A program made the translations under genes and the position numbers. 12,010 bases of DNA from Candidatus Bipolaricaulota bacterium (lineage in GTDB: Bacteria > Bipolaricaulota > Bipolaricaulia > Bipolaricaulales > Bipolaricaulaceae). The notes below the pieces were generated by a model. The model had not been told where the DNA came from. It worked only from the letters and a program-made list of their open reading frames with translations, and ran no database searches. Shown here in pieces: positions 1 through 6,405 of the stretch (position 1 is the first letter of the stretch; every line of letters starts with the position of its first letter). Location: assembly GCA_014360945.1 (NCBI GenBank), contig JACIWM010000033.1, forward strand, positions 1 to 12,010. Direction: 5' to 3'.

Positions 1-152
1 ATCCAACATTTCATTGGGTGGACCCCACTAATAGCCAAAGAATTTTCCCTAAAGGGAGGTTTGAAGTGTATTATAAAAAGAAGCCTTGCTTGAAAGGTTT
101 ATTTAGTGGAGAAAAAAGATATTCGCTAATACTAATCCACAAGGAGAACTGA
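1..152 (+). CDS. C-terminal end of a probable SAM-dependent methyltransferase (partial)
   Basis: The frame beginning at base 3 is open from the left edge to TGA at 150-152 and encodes 49 residues. The first residues contain HWVDPTN, which resembles the H..DPTH motif seen near the C-terminus of many class I methyltransferases. The fragment ends KRYSLILIHKEN; a K/R-Y-SLI-L-I tail closes many methyltransferases encoded in glycan clusters. The Rossmann and SAM-binding part lies outside the window, so the assignment rests on the tail alone. The other forward frames are interrupted sooner and look less protein-like. It is followed by a gap of about 330 bases, so it probably belongs to a different transcription unit from the block at 483. 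A decayed C-terminus of some other protein remains possible. Confidence 0.5.
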   Translation, partial: PTFHWVDPTNSQRIFPKGRFEVYYKKKPCLKGLFSGEKRYSLILIHKEN

Positions 153-184
153 TAAGTTAAAGGATCCTTATAAGGCCAAAATGT

Positions 185-199
185 GACTAACTATTAGTC
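185..199. repeat. small perfect hairpin after the left-edge gene
   Basis: GACTAA (185-190) and TTAGTC (194-199) form a six-base perfect stem with a three-base loop, 33 bases after the stop codon of the left-edge gene. No T-run follows, so it does not look like a classic terminator. A short palindrome of this size can occur by chance in AT-rich DNA. Confidence 0.2.
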
Positions 200-248
200 G
201 CTCACCCCAACATTAAATAATATAAACAAGATAAATTATTAATATTAA

Positions 249-449
249 ACGCTTCGGATAAAATGTTTATCAATCAAAAAAAAAAACAATATAAGGGGAG
301 TTATAAGAATGCCTCCGTTGAATATCATTTCGATGATGGAAGATGTCACTTTTATACCAGTCTATAGAAGAAAAATCAATAATCCCCATAATCGAATAAA
401 TAAAGGATTATATCCAATCTTCTTATGGAAAATTCAATTTATCAAATAA
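249..449 (+). pseudogene. small open frame, possible decayed glycosyltransferase 2 C-terminus
   Basis: The frame is open from 249 to TAA at 447-449. An ATG at 309 lies eight bases after AAGGGGAG (293-300), so a 46-residue peptide could be made. The translation contains KNNIR near the beginning and FIPVYRRK later. The downstream family 2 glycosyltransferase carries KNNIR (residues 146-150) and IPIPYRRR (residues 194-201) in the same order, and the DNA shares the 14 bases AAAAACAATATAAG (282-295 and 918-931). The spacing between the two motifs is much shorter here, as if internal sequence had been lost. I read it as a probable remnant of a related gene. The shared stretch is A-rich and could be coincidental, and a genuine small gene cannot be excluded. 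Confidence 0.3.
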
Positions 450-482
450 CAGAAAAAAATCCACTGGGGGCGTGTATTTTCA

Positions 483-1172
483 ATGTTGATCTCAGTTGTG
501 ATTCCAGCTTTCAATGAAGAAGGCTTGGTAGGAAAAACCGTAGATTCAATTCCTATCAATGAACTTAAAAAAATGGGGTTCCAGGTCGAAATAATTGTTG
601 TTGATAATGCATCAGAGGATAATACTGCTAGTGAAGCGGCAAAAGCCGGTGCAAGAGTCGTGAGAGAAGAAAAAAGGGGCTATGGCAACGCATATCAGAG
701 AGGATTCCAAGAAGCCCAAGGAGATATTATAGTCATGGGAGACGCTGACTTCACCTACCCATTCGAAATGACACCAATATTCATAAAAGAGATACTCAAA
801 GGATACGATTTCGTGATAGGAGACCGGTTAAATGGTATGATGGAGGCTGATGCGATGCCAGCCCTCCACAGATACATAGGAAACCCCCTCCTTTCAAAAA
901 TGCTCAACATATTATTCAAAAACAATATAAGAGACACTCATTGTGGCATGAGAGCCATCACAAGAGAGGCCCTCCAAAGATTAGATCTAGGGGCGCCTGG
1001 GATGGAATTCGCCATAGAAATGGTCATAGAAGCCACAGAAAAAAACCTGAAAATCAAACAAATACCCATACCATACAGAAGACGAGAAGGAGAAGCCAAA
1101 CTCCACTCATTCAAAGACGGCTGGAGACACATAAAATACATGCTAAAAAGGAAATTCTCCACCCCCAGGTAG
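483..1172 (+). CDS. glycosyltransferase family 2, DPM1/DPG synthase-like
   Basis: A 229-residue GT-A-fold glycosyltransferase. It opens with VVIPAFNEE (residues 5-13), followed by VVDNASEDNT (39-48) and the metal/nucleotide-sugar motif DAD at 87-89. GDRLNG (113-118) and DTHCGMRA (151-158) follow, then YRRREGEAKL near 198-207. These features fit the dolichol-phosphate mannose/glucose synthase-like group, which transfers a sugar from a nucleotide donor to polyprenyl phosphate on the cytoplasmic face of the membrane. The C-terminal transmembrane pair found in many relatives is absent, so it would be soluble or peripheral. The ATG at 483 is preceded by a GGGGG run (466-470), a somewhat distant ribosome binding site. 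It is the first gene of the co-directional block, and the next gene begins at most 15 bases after its stop. The acceptor and sugar cannot be read from the sequence. Confidence 0.85.
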   Translation: MLISVVIPAFNEEGLVGKTVDSIPINELKKMGFQVEIIVVDNASEDNTASEAAKAGARVVREEKRGYGNAYQRGFQEAQGDIIVMGDADFTYPFEMTPIFIKEILKGYDFVIGDRLNGMMEADAMPALHRYIGNPLLSKMLNILFKNNIRDTHCGMRAITREALQRLDLGAPGMEFAIEMVIEATEKNLKIKQIPIPYRRREGEAKLHSFKDGWRHIKYMLKRKFSTPR

Positions 1173-1187
1173 TTGAAGGTGTTGCAA

Positions 1188-2156
1188 ATGCTCCCAAGTG
1201 TTTCAGTGGTTATACCAATGAGAAATGAGGCTAAAATCCTTAAACGTTGCCTCCGCGCAATAGAAAAACTAGACTATCCAGAAAAACTATTAGAAGTAGT
1301 TATAGTGAATGATGGGTCAACAGATAACACAAAGGATATCATACTCAATACAAAATGGTCATTCAATTACCAATACATTGAAACAGAGGGTGTAGGGGTT
1401 TCAAAAGCCCGGGAAATCGGATACAAGAAAGCCAAGGGAGATTTCATAGCCTTCACAGACGCAGATTGTGTGGTGGAGAAAGATTGGATAAAAAGGCTCC
1501 TCGAACCATTCGATGATAACGTGGCAGCCGTCGGAGGACCTAATATCACACCAGAGGATGATAAACCCTTTGCAAGATGTGTTGGATTGGCACTATCATT
1601 TCTGAGCAAACCAGGTGCAAGATACGCCTACCAAGGCGAAAAGATACATGAAATATACCACAACCCCACATGTAATGTAATGTATCGTAAAAGCGTACTA
1701 GAGGAGGTTGGAGGCTTCAACCATAACCTCATAACAACAGATGATGAAGAATTAGATTATAGGATAAGAAAAAAAGGCTACAAGATAATCTATACACCAT
1801 TTGCACGAGTAAAACATTACCGCAGGGCCAACTGGAAAAAATATATGAGCATGGCATACTATTATGGGCTTGGGAGGATGCAATCAACCAAAATCCACCC
1901 AAAGATGGCCCGTTGGTTCCACCTCGCACCACCAACATATATAATACTGATCCTGGCACTATTAATCCTCTTAATCTACAGCAAACTTTTTCTCTTTATA
2001 CTTTCCACAATATTACTATTTCACATAGTGGGAGTGTTTATTGTGGCATTATTGTATACACGTAATTCAGAGTGTCAAACCTTAACCTTTTTTGGCCTTG
2101 TTAACCTTTGGATATTCTTATATGGGGTAGGGATGATCAGGGGTGTCTTCAGATGA
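1188..2156 (+). CDS. membrane-anchored glycosyltransferase family 2
   Basis: A 322-residue inverting GT-A glycosyltransferase with C-terminal membrane segments. Visible motifs are VVIPMRNEA (7-15), VNDGSTDNT (40-48), DADC at 91-94, and the acidic acceptor/catalytic stretch TTDDEELDYRIRKKG (183-197), followed by RRANW (212-216). The DAD...DDEE...RxxW order is that of cellulose-synthase/chondroitin-synthase-like family 2 enzymes. Hydrophobic stretches at about 250-290 (probably two helices) and 300-318 would anchor it in the membrane. I chose the ATG at 1188 because GGTG (1178-1181) sits six bases upstream. The frame is also open from a TTG at 1173, directly after the previous stop, which would add five residues. 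The stop overlaps the start of the radical SAM gene (ATGA), indicating translational coupling. It probably extends a membrane-linked glycan. Confidence 0.85.
   Translation: MLPSVSVVIPMRNEAKILKRCLRAIEKLDYPEKLLEVVIVNDGSTDNTKDIILNTKWSFNYQYIETEGVGVSKAREIGYKKAKGDFIAFTDADCVVEKDWIKRLLEPFDDNVAAVGGPNITPEDDKPFARCVGLALSFLSKPGARYAYQGEKIHEIYHNPTCNVMYRKSVLEEVGGFNHNLITTDDEELDYRIRKKGYKIIYTPFARVKHYRRANWKKYMSMAYYYGLGRMQSTKIHPKMARWFHLAPPTYIILILALLILLIYSKLFLFILSTILLFHIVGVFIVALLYTRNSECQTLTFFGLVNLWIFLYGVGMIRGVFR
2140..2145 (+). promoter_or_regulatory. ribosome binding site of the radical SAM gene
   Basis: GGGGTG lies seven bases before the ATG at 2153 and is embedded in the end of the upstream coding sequence. 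It supports the 2153 start over the in-frame ATG at 2108, which would give a 49-base overlap and add 15 residues before the conserved MKIYFLNPP beginning. Confidence 0.55.
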
Positions 2157-3601
2157 AGATCTATTTTTTAAATCCTCCTTATATGCCACATTTTGGGCGT
2201 GGGATGAGATGGCAGGACACTGGACGAGGTGGAACACTCTATTACCCCATATGGTTATCATATGCTGCGGCCCTCCTTGATAAATACCACAAGATCAAGC
2301 TCGTGGATGCACCAGCATGGAACTGGGACAAAAAAGACGTCCTAAGAGATATAGAAAAATTTCAACCAGAATTGATAGTGATGGATAGCAGTTTTCCCAG
2401 CCTCCAAAACGACATCAAAATTGCAGAATACATAAAACAAAACTATGATGCCAGGATCATATTGGTAGGGCCGCCAGGATCCCAATTTTCAGATAAAATA
2501 CTCCAAAGCCCCGGTGTAGATATCGTTACGAGATATGAATACGATTTCACCCTCCATGAACTTGCAGAAAAATTAGAATCCCAGGATGATATATCCCATG
2601 TAAAGGGCATTTCATACAAGAAGGATGGGAGGATCATCCATAACCCAGACAGGGAACTTTCCACATCAGAAGACCTTGACAGGATACCATTCGTTTCAAA
2701 AATTTATAAAAAGTTCCTCAACATCAAAGATTACTTCCTTGGAAGCTCACTATACCCTGAAGTGCAAATATTCACCGGGAGAGGATGCCCATTTCAATGT
2801 ACATTCTGTTCATGGCCCCATACACTCATGGGGAGGAAATACCGTGTAAGGAGCATAGAAAATGTCCTTGATGAACTTGAATGGATAGAAAAAAACCTGC
2901 CAGAGGTAAAGGAAGTATTCTTCGAGGATGACACCTTCACCATAAACAAAAAGAGAGTTTTAAGATTCTGCAAAGAGTATGAAGAAAGAGATCTTAAGAT
3001 AACATGGGCATGTAATGCAAGAGTCGGCCTAGATTATGAAACCATGAGGGAGATGAAAAAAGCGAACTGTAGACTTCTCATTGTAGGTTTTGAATCAGGA
3101 AACAACAGTATCCTAGAAAATGTCAAGAAGGGGATCACGGTAGATGATATAAAAAAATTCTCAGAGGATGCTAAAAAGGCTGGGCTACTCGTACATGGAG
3201 ATTTCATTATTGGTTTGCCTGGTGAAACACGAGAAACAATCAAAAACACGAAAAAGCTTATATGGGAGATAAAACCTGATATACTCCAGGTTTCAGTTGC
3301 CTCCCCATTCCCTGGCACAGAATTTTATGAATGGTGCTATAAAAACGGTTACCTTGTAACCAGCGACCCTAATGAGTACCTTGACGAGAACGGACACCAA
3401 AAATCCATAATAAGATACCCAAAACTTACAGAAGATGAAATAACAGAAGAAGTCAACAAGATACTAAAAGACTACTATATTTCACCTTCCTATTTTAGGA
3501 TTGCAATACACCAAATACTGCGAAAAAATGGCATCCACGAACTCCAAAGGTTAATATATTCGGCTAGAATGTTCTTAAAGTATCTTGGAGGGTCAGCGTG
3601 A
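2153..3601 (+). CDS. radical SAM protein with B12-binding-like N-terminal domain, HpnJ-like
   Basis: A 482-residue enzyme with two parts. Residues 1-150 look like the Rossmann-type cobalamin-binding domain of the BchE/HpnJ class, beginning MKIYFLNPP and continuing with YYPIWLSYAAALL and LVDAPAW. The classic DxHxxG cobalamin-ligand motif is not visible. Residues 205-400 form a radical SAM barrel with the 4Fe-4S motif C212-x3-C216-x2-C219, the strand motif FFEDDTF (256-262), GFESG (312-316) and GDFIIGLPGET (349-359). The N-terminal layout (NPP, aromatic-rich YPIWL, DAP) resembles HpnJ, the bacterial hopanoid enzyme involved in forming the cyclitol ether head group. In this operon it probably remodels a sugar or lipid head group by radical chemistry; the substrate is inferred only from context. 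It overlaps the genes on both sides by four bases. Other cobalamin-type radical SAM enzymes, such as methylases, are alternatives. Confidence 0.85.
   Translation: MKIYFLNPPYMPHFGRGMRWQDTGRGGTLYYPIWLSYAAALLDKYHKIKLVDAPAWNWDKKDVLRDIEKFQPELIVMDSSFPSLQNDIKIAEYIKQNYDARIILVGPPGSQFSDKILQSPGVDIVTRYEYDFTLHELAEKLESQDDISHVKGISYKKDGRIIHNPDRELSTSEDLDRIPFVSKIYKKFLNIKDYFLGSSLYPEVQIFTGRGCPFQCTFCSWPHTLMGRKYRVRSIENVLDELEWIEKNLPEVKEVFFEDDTFTINKKRVLRFCKEYEERDLKITWACNARVGLDYETMREMKKANCRLLIVGFESGNNSILENVKKGITVDDIKKFSEDAKKAGLLVHGDFIIGLPGETRETIKNTKKLIWEIKPDILQVSVASPFPGTEFYEWCYKNGYLVTSDPNEYLDENGHQKSIIRYPKLTEDEITEEVNKILKDYYISPSYFRIAIHQILRKNGIHELQRLIYSARMFLKYLGGSA
3587..3593 (+). promoter_or_regulatory. strong ribosome binding site for a GTG start
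   Basis: GGAGGGT, inside the last codons of the radical SAM gene, precedes the GTG at 3598 by four bases. It supports GTG initiation of the following GT4 gene, which overlaps the radical SAM stop codon as GTGA. Confidence 0.6.
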
Positions 3602-4746
3602 AAATACTCATGATATCCCCCTACTTTTATCCAGAAGGTGGAGGCGCAGAATTCTACATGTACCAGATAGCCAAGAAACTTTCAAAAGAACATGAAATCA
3701 CCATCTTATGCACGACAAAAGATCTCAGTAACCCTCCAAACATTGATAGTGACTTTAATATAGGTGTTTTGGGGCATCATTTCAAGATTTCAACAACCCC
3801 AATAAGTTTAACAGCCCTTAGGGATATGGTATCCTTCATAAAAAAGAATGATTTTGATTTGTGCAATATCAATTATTACCTTCCATATTTCCCGGATATG
3901 GCAGCCTTAGCATGTAAAATTTGTAAACTACCCTCAGTTCTCACATGGCATAATGACATCTATGGAACTGGGCTCTTGAGAATCATGTCCACCCTCTATA
4001 ACTATACTCTAAATAAGATAACCTTGAATATCGTTGATAAGATAGTCACCCCCTCACCTTATTGTTATAGAGAATCCCCTATCTTGACCAGGTTCAAGGA
4101 AAAGGTGGTCTGGGTACCCCCAGGTGTTGACTTGGAAAAATACAAGAAAACCCCAAATATACCCATACATGAAAAATATGGGATACCCCCAGATTATAAG
4201 ATAATACTCTTTGTCGGTGTTATGGACAAATCAACCACACATAAAGGCGTTAAAACCCTCATAGAAGCATTTAAAAGATTAAATTTTGATAAAACATGTC
4301 TCATAATGGTTGGTAAGGGCAACATGATCCCCCAATATAGAAAATATTGCCAAAAGCTAAACATAGCCAATAAAGTTATATTCACAGGTTTCATCAAAGA
4401 GGAAATACTCATAAATTTATATAGAAACTCTGAACTACTCGTCCTACCCTCAACCACAATCCAAGAAGGCTTTGGAATGGTCCTAATAGAAGCAAATGCA
4501 TGTGGAAAACCAGTGATAGGATCAAAAATCGGGGGAATAAAATATGTTATAAAAGACGGTGAAACAGGCCTACTTGTACCCCCAGGAGACCCAAATGCTC
4601 TTGCAAATGCCATGGAAAGGTTATTAGAGGATGAAAGACTTGCAAAGAAAATGGGGTCCAAAGGCAGAAAAATGGTTGAAAGAAATTATACATGGGACAG
4701 GGCCGTTAAGATGACAGGAAGAGTCTATAGAGAGGCTATTTTATGA
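3598..4746 (+). CDS. glycosyltransferase family 4 (GT-B)
   Basis: A 382-residue retaining glycosyltransferase of the GT1/GT4 fold. The N-terminal domain has ISPYFYPEGGGAEFY (6-20), where the glycine-rich loop contacts the donor phosphates in this family, and an acceptor-domain motif TWHND (116-120). The C-terminal domain has FVGVMDKSTTHKGV (205-218), VGKG (238-241) and the full EX7E motif at E290-E298 (EGFGMVLIE), then GGIKYVIKDGETGLLVPPGD (312-331). All key elements are intact and the length is normal for the family. No signal peptide or clear membrane helix is visible, so it acts at the cytoplasmic face. The GTG start is set by a strong ribosome binding site, and its stop overlaps the next ATG. 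It probably adds one hexose in the chain built by this operon; donor and acceptor are unknown. Confidence 0.88.
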   Translation: MKILMISPYFYPEGGGAEFYMYQIAKKLSKEHEITILCTTKDLSNPPNIDSDFNIGVLGHHFKISTTPISLTALRDMVSFIKKNDFDLCNINYYLPYFPDMAALACKICKLPSVLTWHNDIYGTGLLRIMSTLYNYTLNKITLNIVDKIVTPSPYCYRESPILTRFKEKVVWVPPGVDLEKYKKTPNIPIHEKYGIPPDYKIILFVGVMDKSTTHKGVKTLIEAFKRLNFDKTCLIMVGKGNMIPQYRKYCQKLNIANKVIFTGFIKEEILINLYRNSELLVLPSTTIQEGFGMVLIEANACGKPVIGSKIGGIKYVIKDGETGLLVPPGDPNALANAMERLLEDERLAKKMGSKGRKMVERNYTWDRAVKMTGRVYREAIL

Positions 4747-5741
4747 GGGTGTGTTTACTTGGCGAATTTGACGTGGAATTAGATGAAGCCATGAGAAAAA
4801 CAGCACACTACCTCTATAAATGTTTATCTAAGAATCATAGGGTTCTTAAGCTTAATCCCCGTGATATATTTTCAGTTTCCTTTTGGCGTAAATTGAAAGA
4901 TTTTAAACCCTCGGTTGTCCATTATGTTAGCGGCTCTTCACTTTTCAGTTTCATGATATTAAAGATTATAAGCAAAATCTTTGATGCTAAATCCATAATT
5001 TCAATAATGCGCCCAACCTATTCAAAATTATCTCTCCAGATTACCAGATTTTTTAAACCAGACCTTGTCATCACACAATCAACTGATACAAAAAAAAGGT
5101 TCAAAAACTTAAAATTTAATACGATATTCTTTCCAATTGTAGGCATCGACCTTAAAAGATTCCGTCCAAGAAATAATAAAAGTGTGCTAAGGGATAAATT
5201 CAACCTAAAAAGGGATGATTTTATCGTTTTACATGTAGGTTCCATAAAAGAAGGAAGAAACCTTGAATGGCTTATAAAATTGCAAAAAATTAAGGGCATA
5301 CAAGTCCTAATCGTTGGCGCAGTTTCACAAGGAATTGAAGAAAAAATCTTAAATAGATTAAAAAATGCAGGATGCATAATATGTGACAAATACCTTAAAA
5401 AAATAGAGGAAGTATATGCCCTTGCTGACTGCTATGCTTTCCCAGTTATTCAAAAAGAAAATCCGATAGGTAAAAGCAAGGCTGATTGTATAGACATGCC
5501 ACTTTCAGTCTTCGAGGCCATGGCATGTAATCTTCCAGTGGTATCAACCAGATTTGGCGGACTTCCCAGAATTTTCAAAGGAGATGATGGTCTAATTTTT
5601 GCTGATAATATCAAAGAGTTCATAAAAGCCGTTAAATATTTTAGAGATTTTAATGGAGAGATTAAAAATCGTGAGAAGGTTGAAATGTATTCATGGATTC
5701 AGATATCAAGGAGAATCGAAGATGTCTACAAAAAACTCTAG
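4743..5741 (+). CDS. divergent glycosyltransferase family 4
   Basis: A 332-residue GT-B protein. The C-terminal domain is recognisable: LHVGSIKEGRNLEWLIKL (163-180), VLIVGA (188-193), and LSVFEAMACNLPVVSTRFGG (254-273), then DDGLIFAD. The N-terminal half is short and divergent and lacks the usual glycine-rich GG loop. Only the second glutamate of the EX7E motif (E258) is present; the position of the first is I250. GT4 members with a missing first glutamate do occur, but this leaves catalytic competence open. It starts with ATGA overlapping the previous stop, behind GAGAGG (4730-4735), and runs 20 bases into the following kinase gene. It is more AT-rich than the preceding genes. It is probably an active or regulatory glycosyltransferase of the same pathway. 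Confidence 0.8.
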   Translation: MRVCLLGEFDVELDEAMRKTAHYLYKCLSKNHRVLKLNPRDIFSVSFWRKLKDFKPSVVHYVSGSSLFSFMILKIISKIFDAKSIISIMRPTYSKLSLQITRFFKPDLVITQSTDTKKRFKNLKFNTIFFPIVGIDLKRFRPRNNKSVLRDKFNLKRDDFIVLHVGSIKEGRNLEWLIKLQKIKGIQVLIVGAVSQGIEEKILNRLKNAGCIICDKYLKKIEEVYALADCYAFPVIQKENPIGKSKADCIDMPLSVFEAMACNLPVVSTRFGGLPRIFKGDDGLIFADNIKEFIKAVKYFRDFNGEIKNREKVEMYSWIQISRRIEDVYKKL

Positions 5742-6405
5742 TAAATTTTTAATTTCATTCAGTGGCATTGATGGATCAGGTAAAACCACATATGCAAAGC
5801 ATATTACAAGAATACTTAAAAAAAAAGGTGTTAAGTGCCATTATGTATATGGTAGACTAGAGCCCTTCCTATTAAAACCCTTTATTATAATTGGCAGAAA
5901 AATATTCCTCAAAGAAAAGGACATGTTCCAAGATTATAAAGATTATTCCAATGAAAAAAAGAATAAAATAAAAAAACATAGTCTCCTATCTAAAATCTAT
6001 TTTTTTATAATGCTCTTGGATTACATAATACAACTATTTTTAAGGGTTAAAATCCCATTTTTTATGGGATATAATATTGTATGTGACAGATACATTTTTG
6101 ACACCGTCATAAATGATCTAGCCGTAGACATGAACTACTCAAATAAAAAGATGAAAAAAGAAATCGACAAGTTCTTCCGTTTTTTCCCAAAACCAAGAAT
6201 ATCATTCCTTATAGAAGTACCAGTGAATATAGCATTTAAAAGGAAAAATGACACTCCATCACCAAAATATTTAGAAGAAAGAGCCTCTAGATATAAGTTC
6301 ATAGCCTCAAAATATGATATGATAGTAGTAGATGGTAGCAAAGATTTAGAAGAAGTAAAAAGTTTTATCAAGAAAAAGATTTCTGAAGAGGTGTGCGCTA
6401 AATGA
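5722..6405 (+). CDS. thymidylate-kinase-like P-loop kinase
   Basis: A 227-residue P-loop NTPase. The Walker A motif GIDGSGKTT is at 15-23 and the DRY motif at 122-124 is followed by FDTVINDLAVD, resembling DRY-x-YDTLVDLA of thymidylate-kinase-like proteins. A basic segment near 174-191 may be the lid. The canonical thymidine-contact pattern of true Tmk (DRY..S..AYQ) is not evident, so it may phosphorylate something other than dTMP. I chose the ATG at 5722 because AAGGAGA (5708-5714) precedes it by eight bases and the P-loop then lies near residue 15; the frame is open further upstream (ATG at 5653), deep in the preceding gene. The stop overlaps the phosphodiesterase start. A role in supplying dTDP-sugars, or in phosphorylating a sugar or nucleoside intermediate, is inferred from context. 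Confidence 0.75.
   Translation: MSTKNSSKFLISFSGIDGSGKTTYAKHITRILKKKGVKCHYVYGRLEPFLLKPFIIIGRKIFLKEKDMFQDYKDYSNEKKNKIKKHSLLSKIYFFIMLLDYIIQLFLRVKIPFFMGYNIVCDRYIFDTVINDLAVDMNYSNKKMKKEIDKFFRFFPKPRISFLIEVPVNIAFKRKNDTPSPKYLEERASRYKFIASKYDMIVVDGSKDLEEVKSFIKKKISEEVCAK

Noticed and set aside
215..228. AAATAATATAAAC as a TATA box for the eight-gene block
   Set aside because: The region is uniformly AT-rich, no BRE is convincing, and it would imply a leader of over 200 bases.
276..286. Run of eleven A residues as a terminator or slippage site
   Set aside because: It is on the wrong strand for a U-rich terminator of the left gene and lies outside any confirmed coding sequence.
2108..2152. Upstream ATG for the radical SAM gene
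   Set aside because: It would create a 49-base overlap and add residues before the conserved MKIYFLNPP beginning; the ATG at 2153 has a better ribosome binding site and an ATGA junction.
4194..4661. A 155-codon open frame on the minus strand
   Set aside because: It lies wholly within a strong GT4 gene, has no recognisable domain, and reflects the codon bias of the plus strand.
5653..5721. Upstream ATG for the kinase gene
   Set aside because: It would overlap the preceding gene by 89 bases and push the P-loop 23 residues inward; the ATG at 5722 has a well-spaced AAGGAGA.
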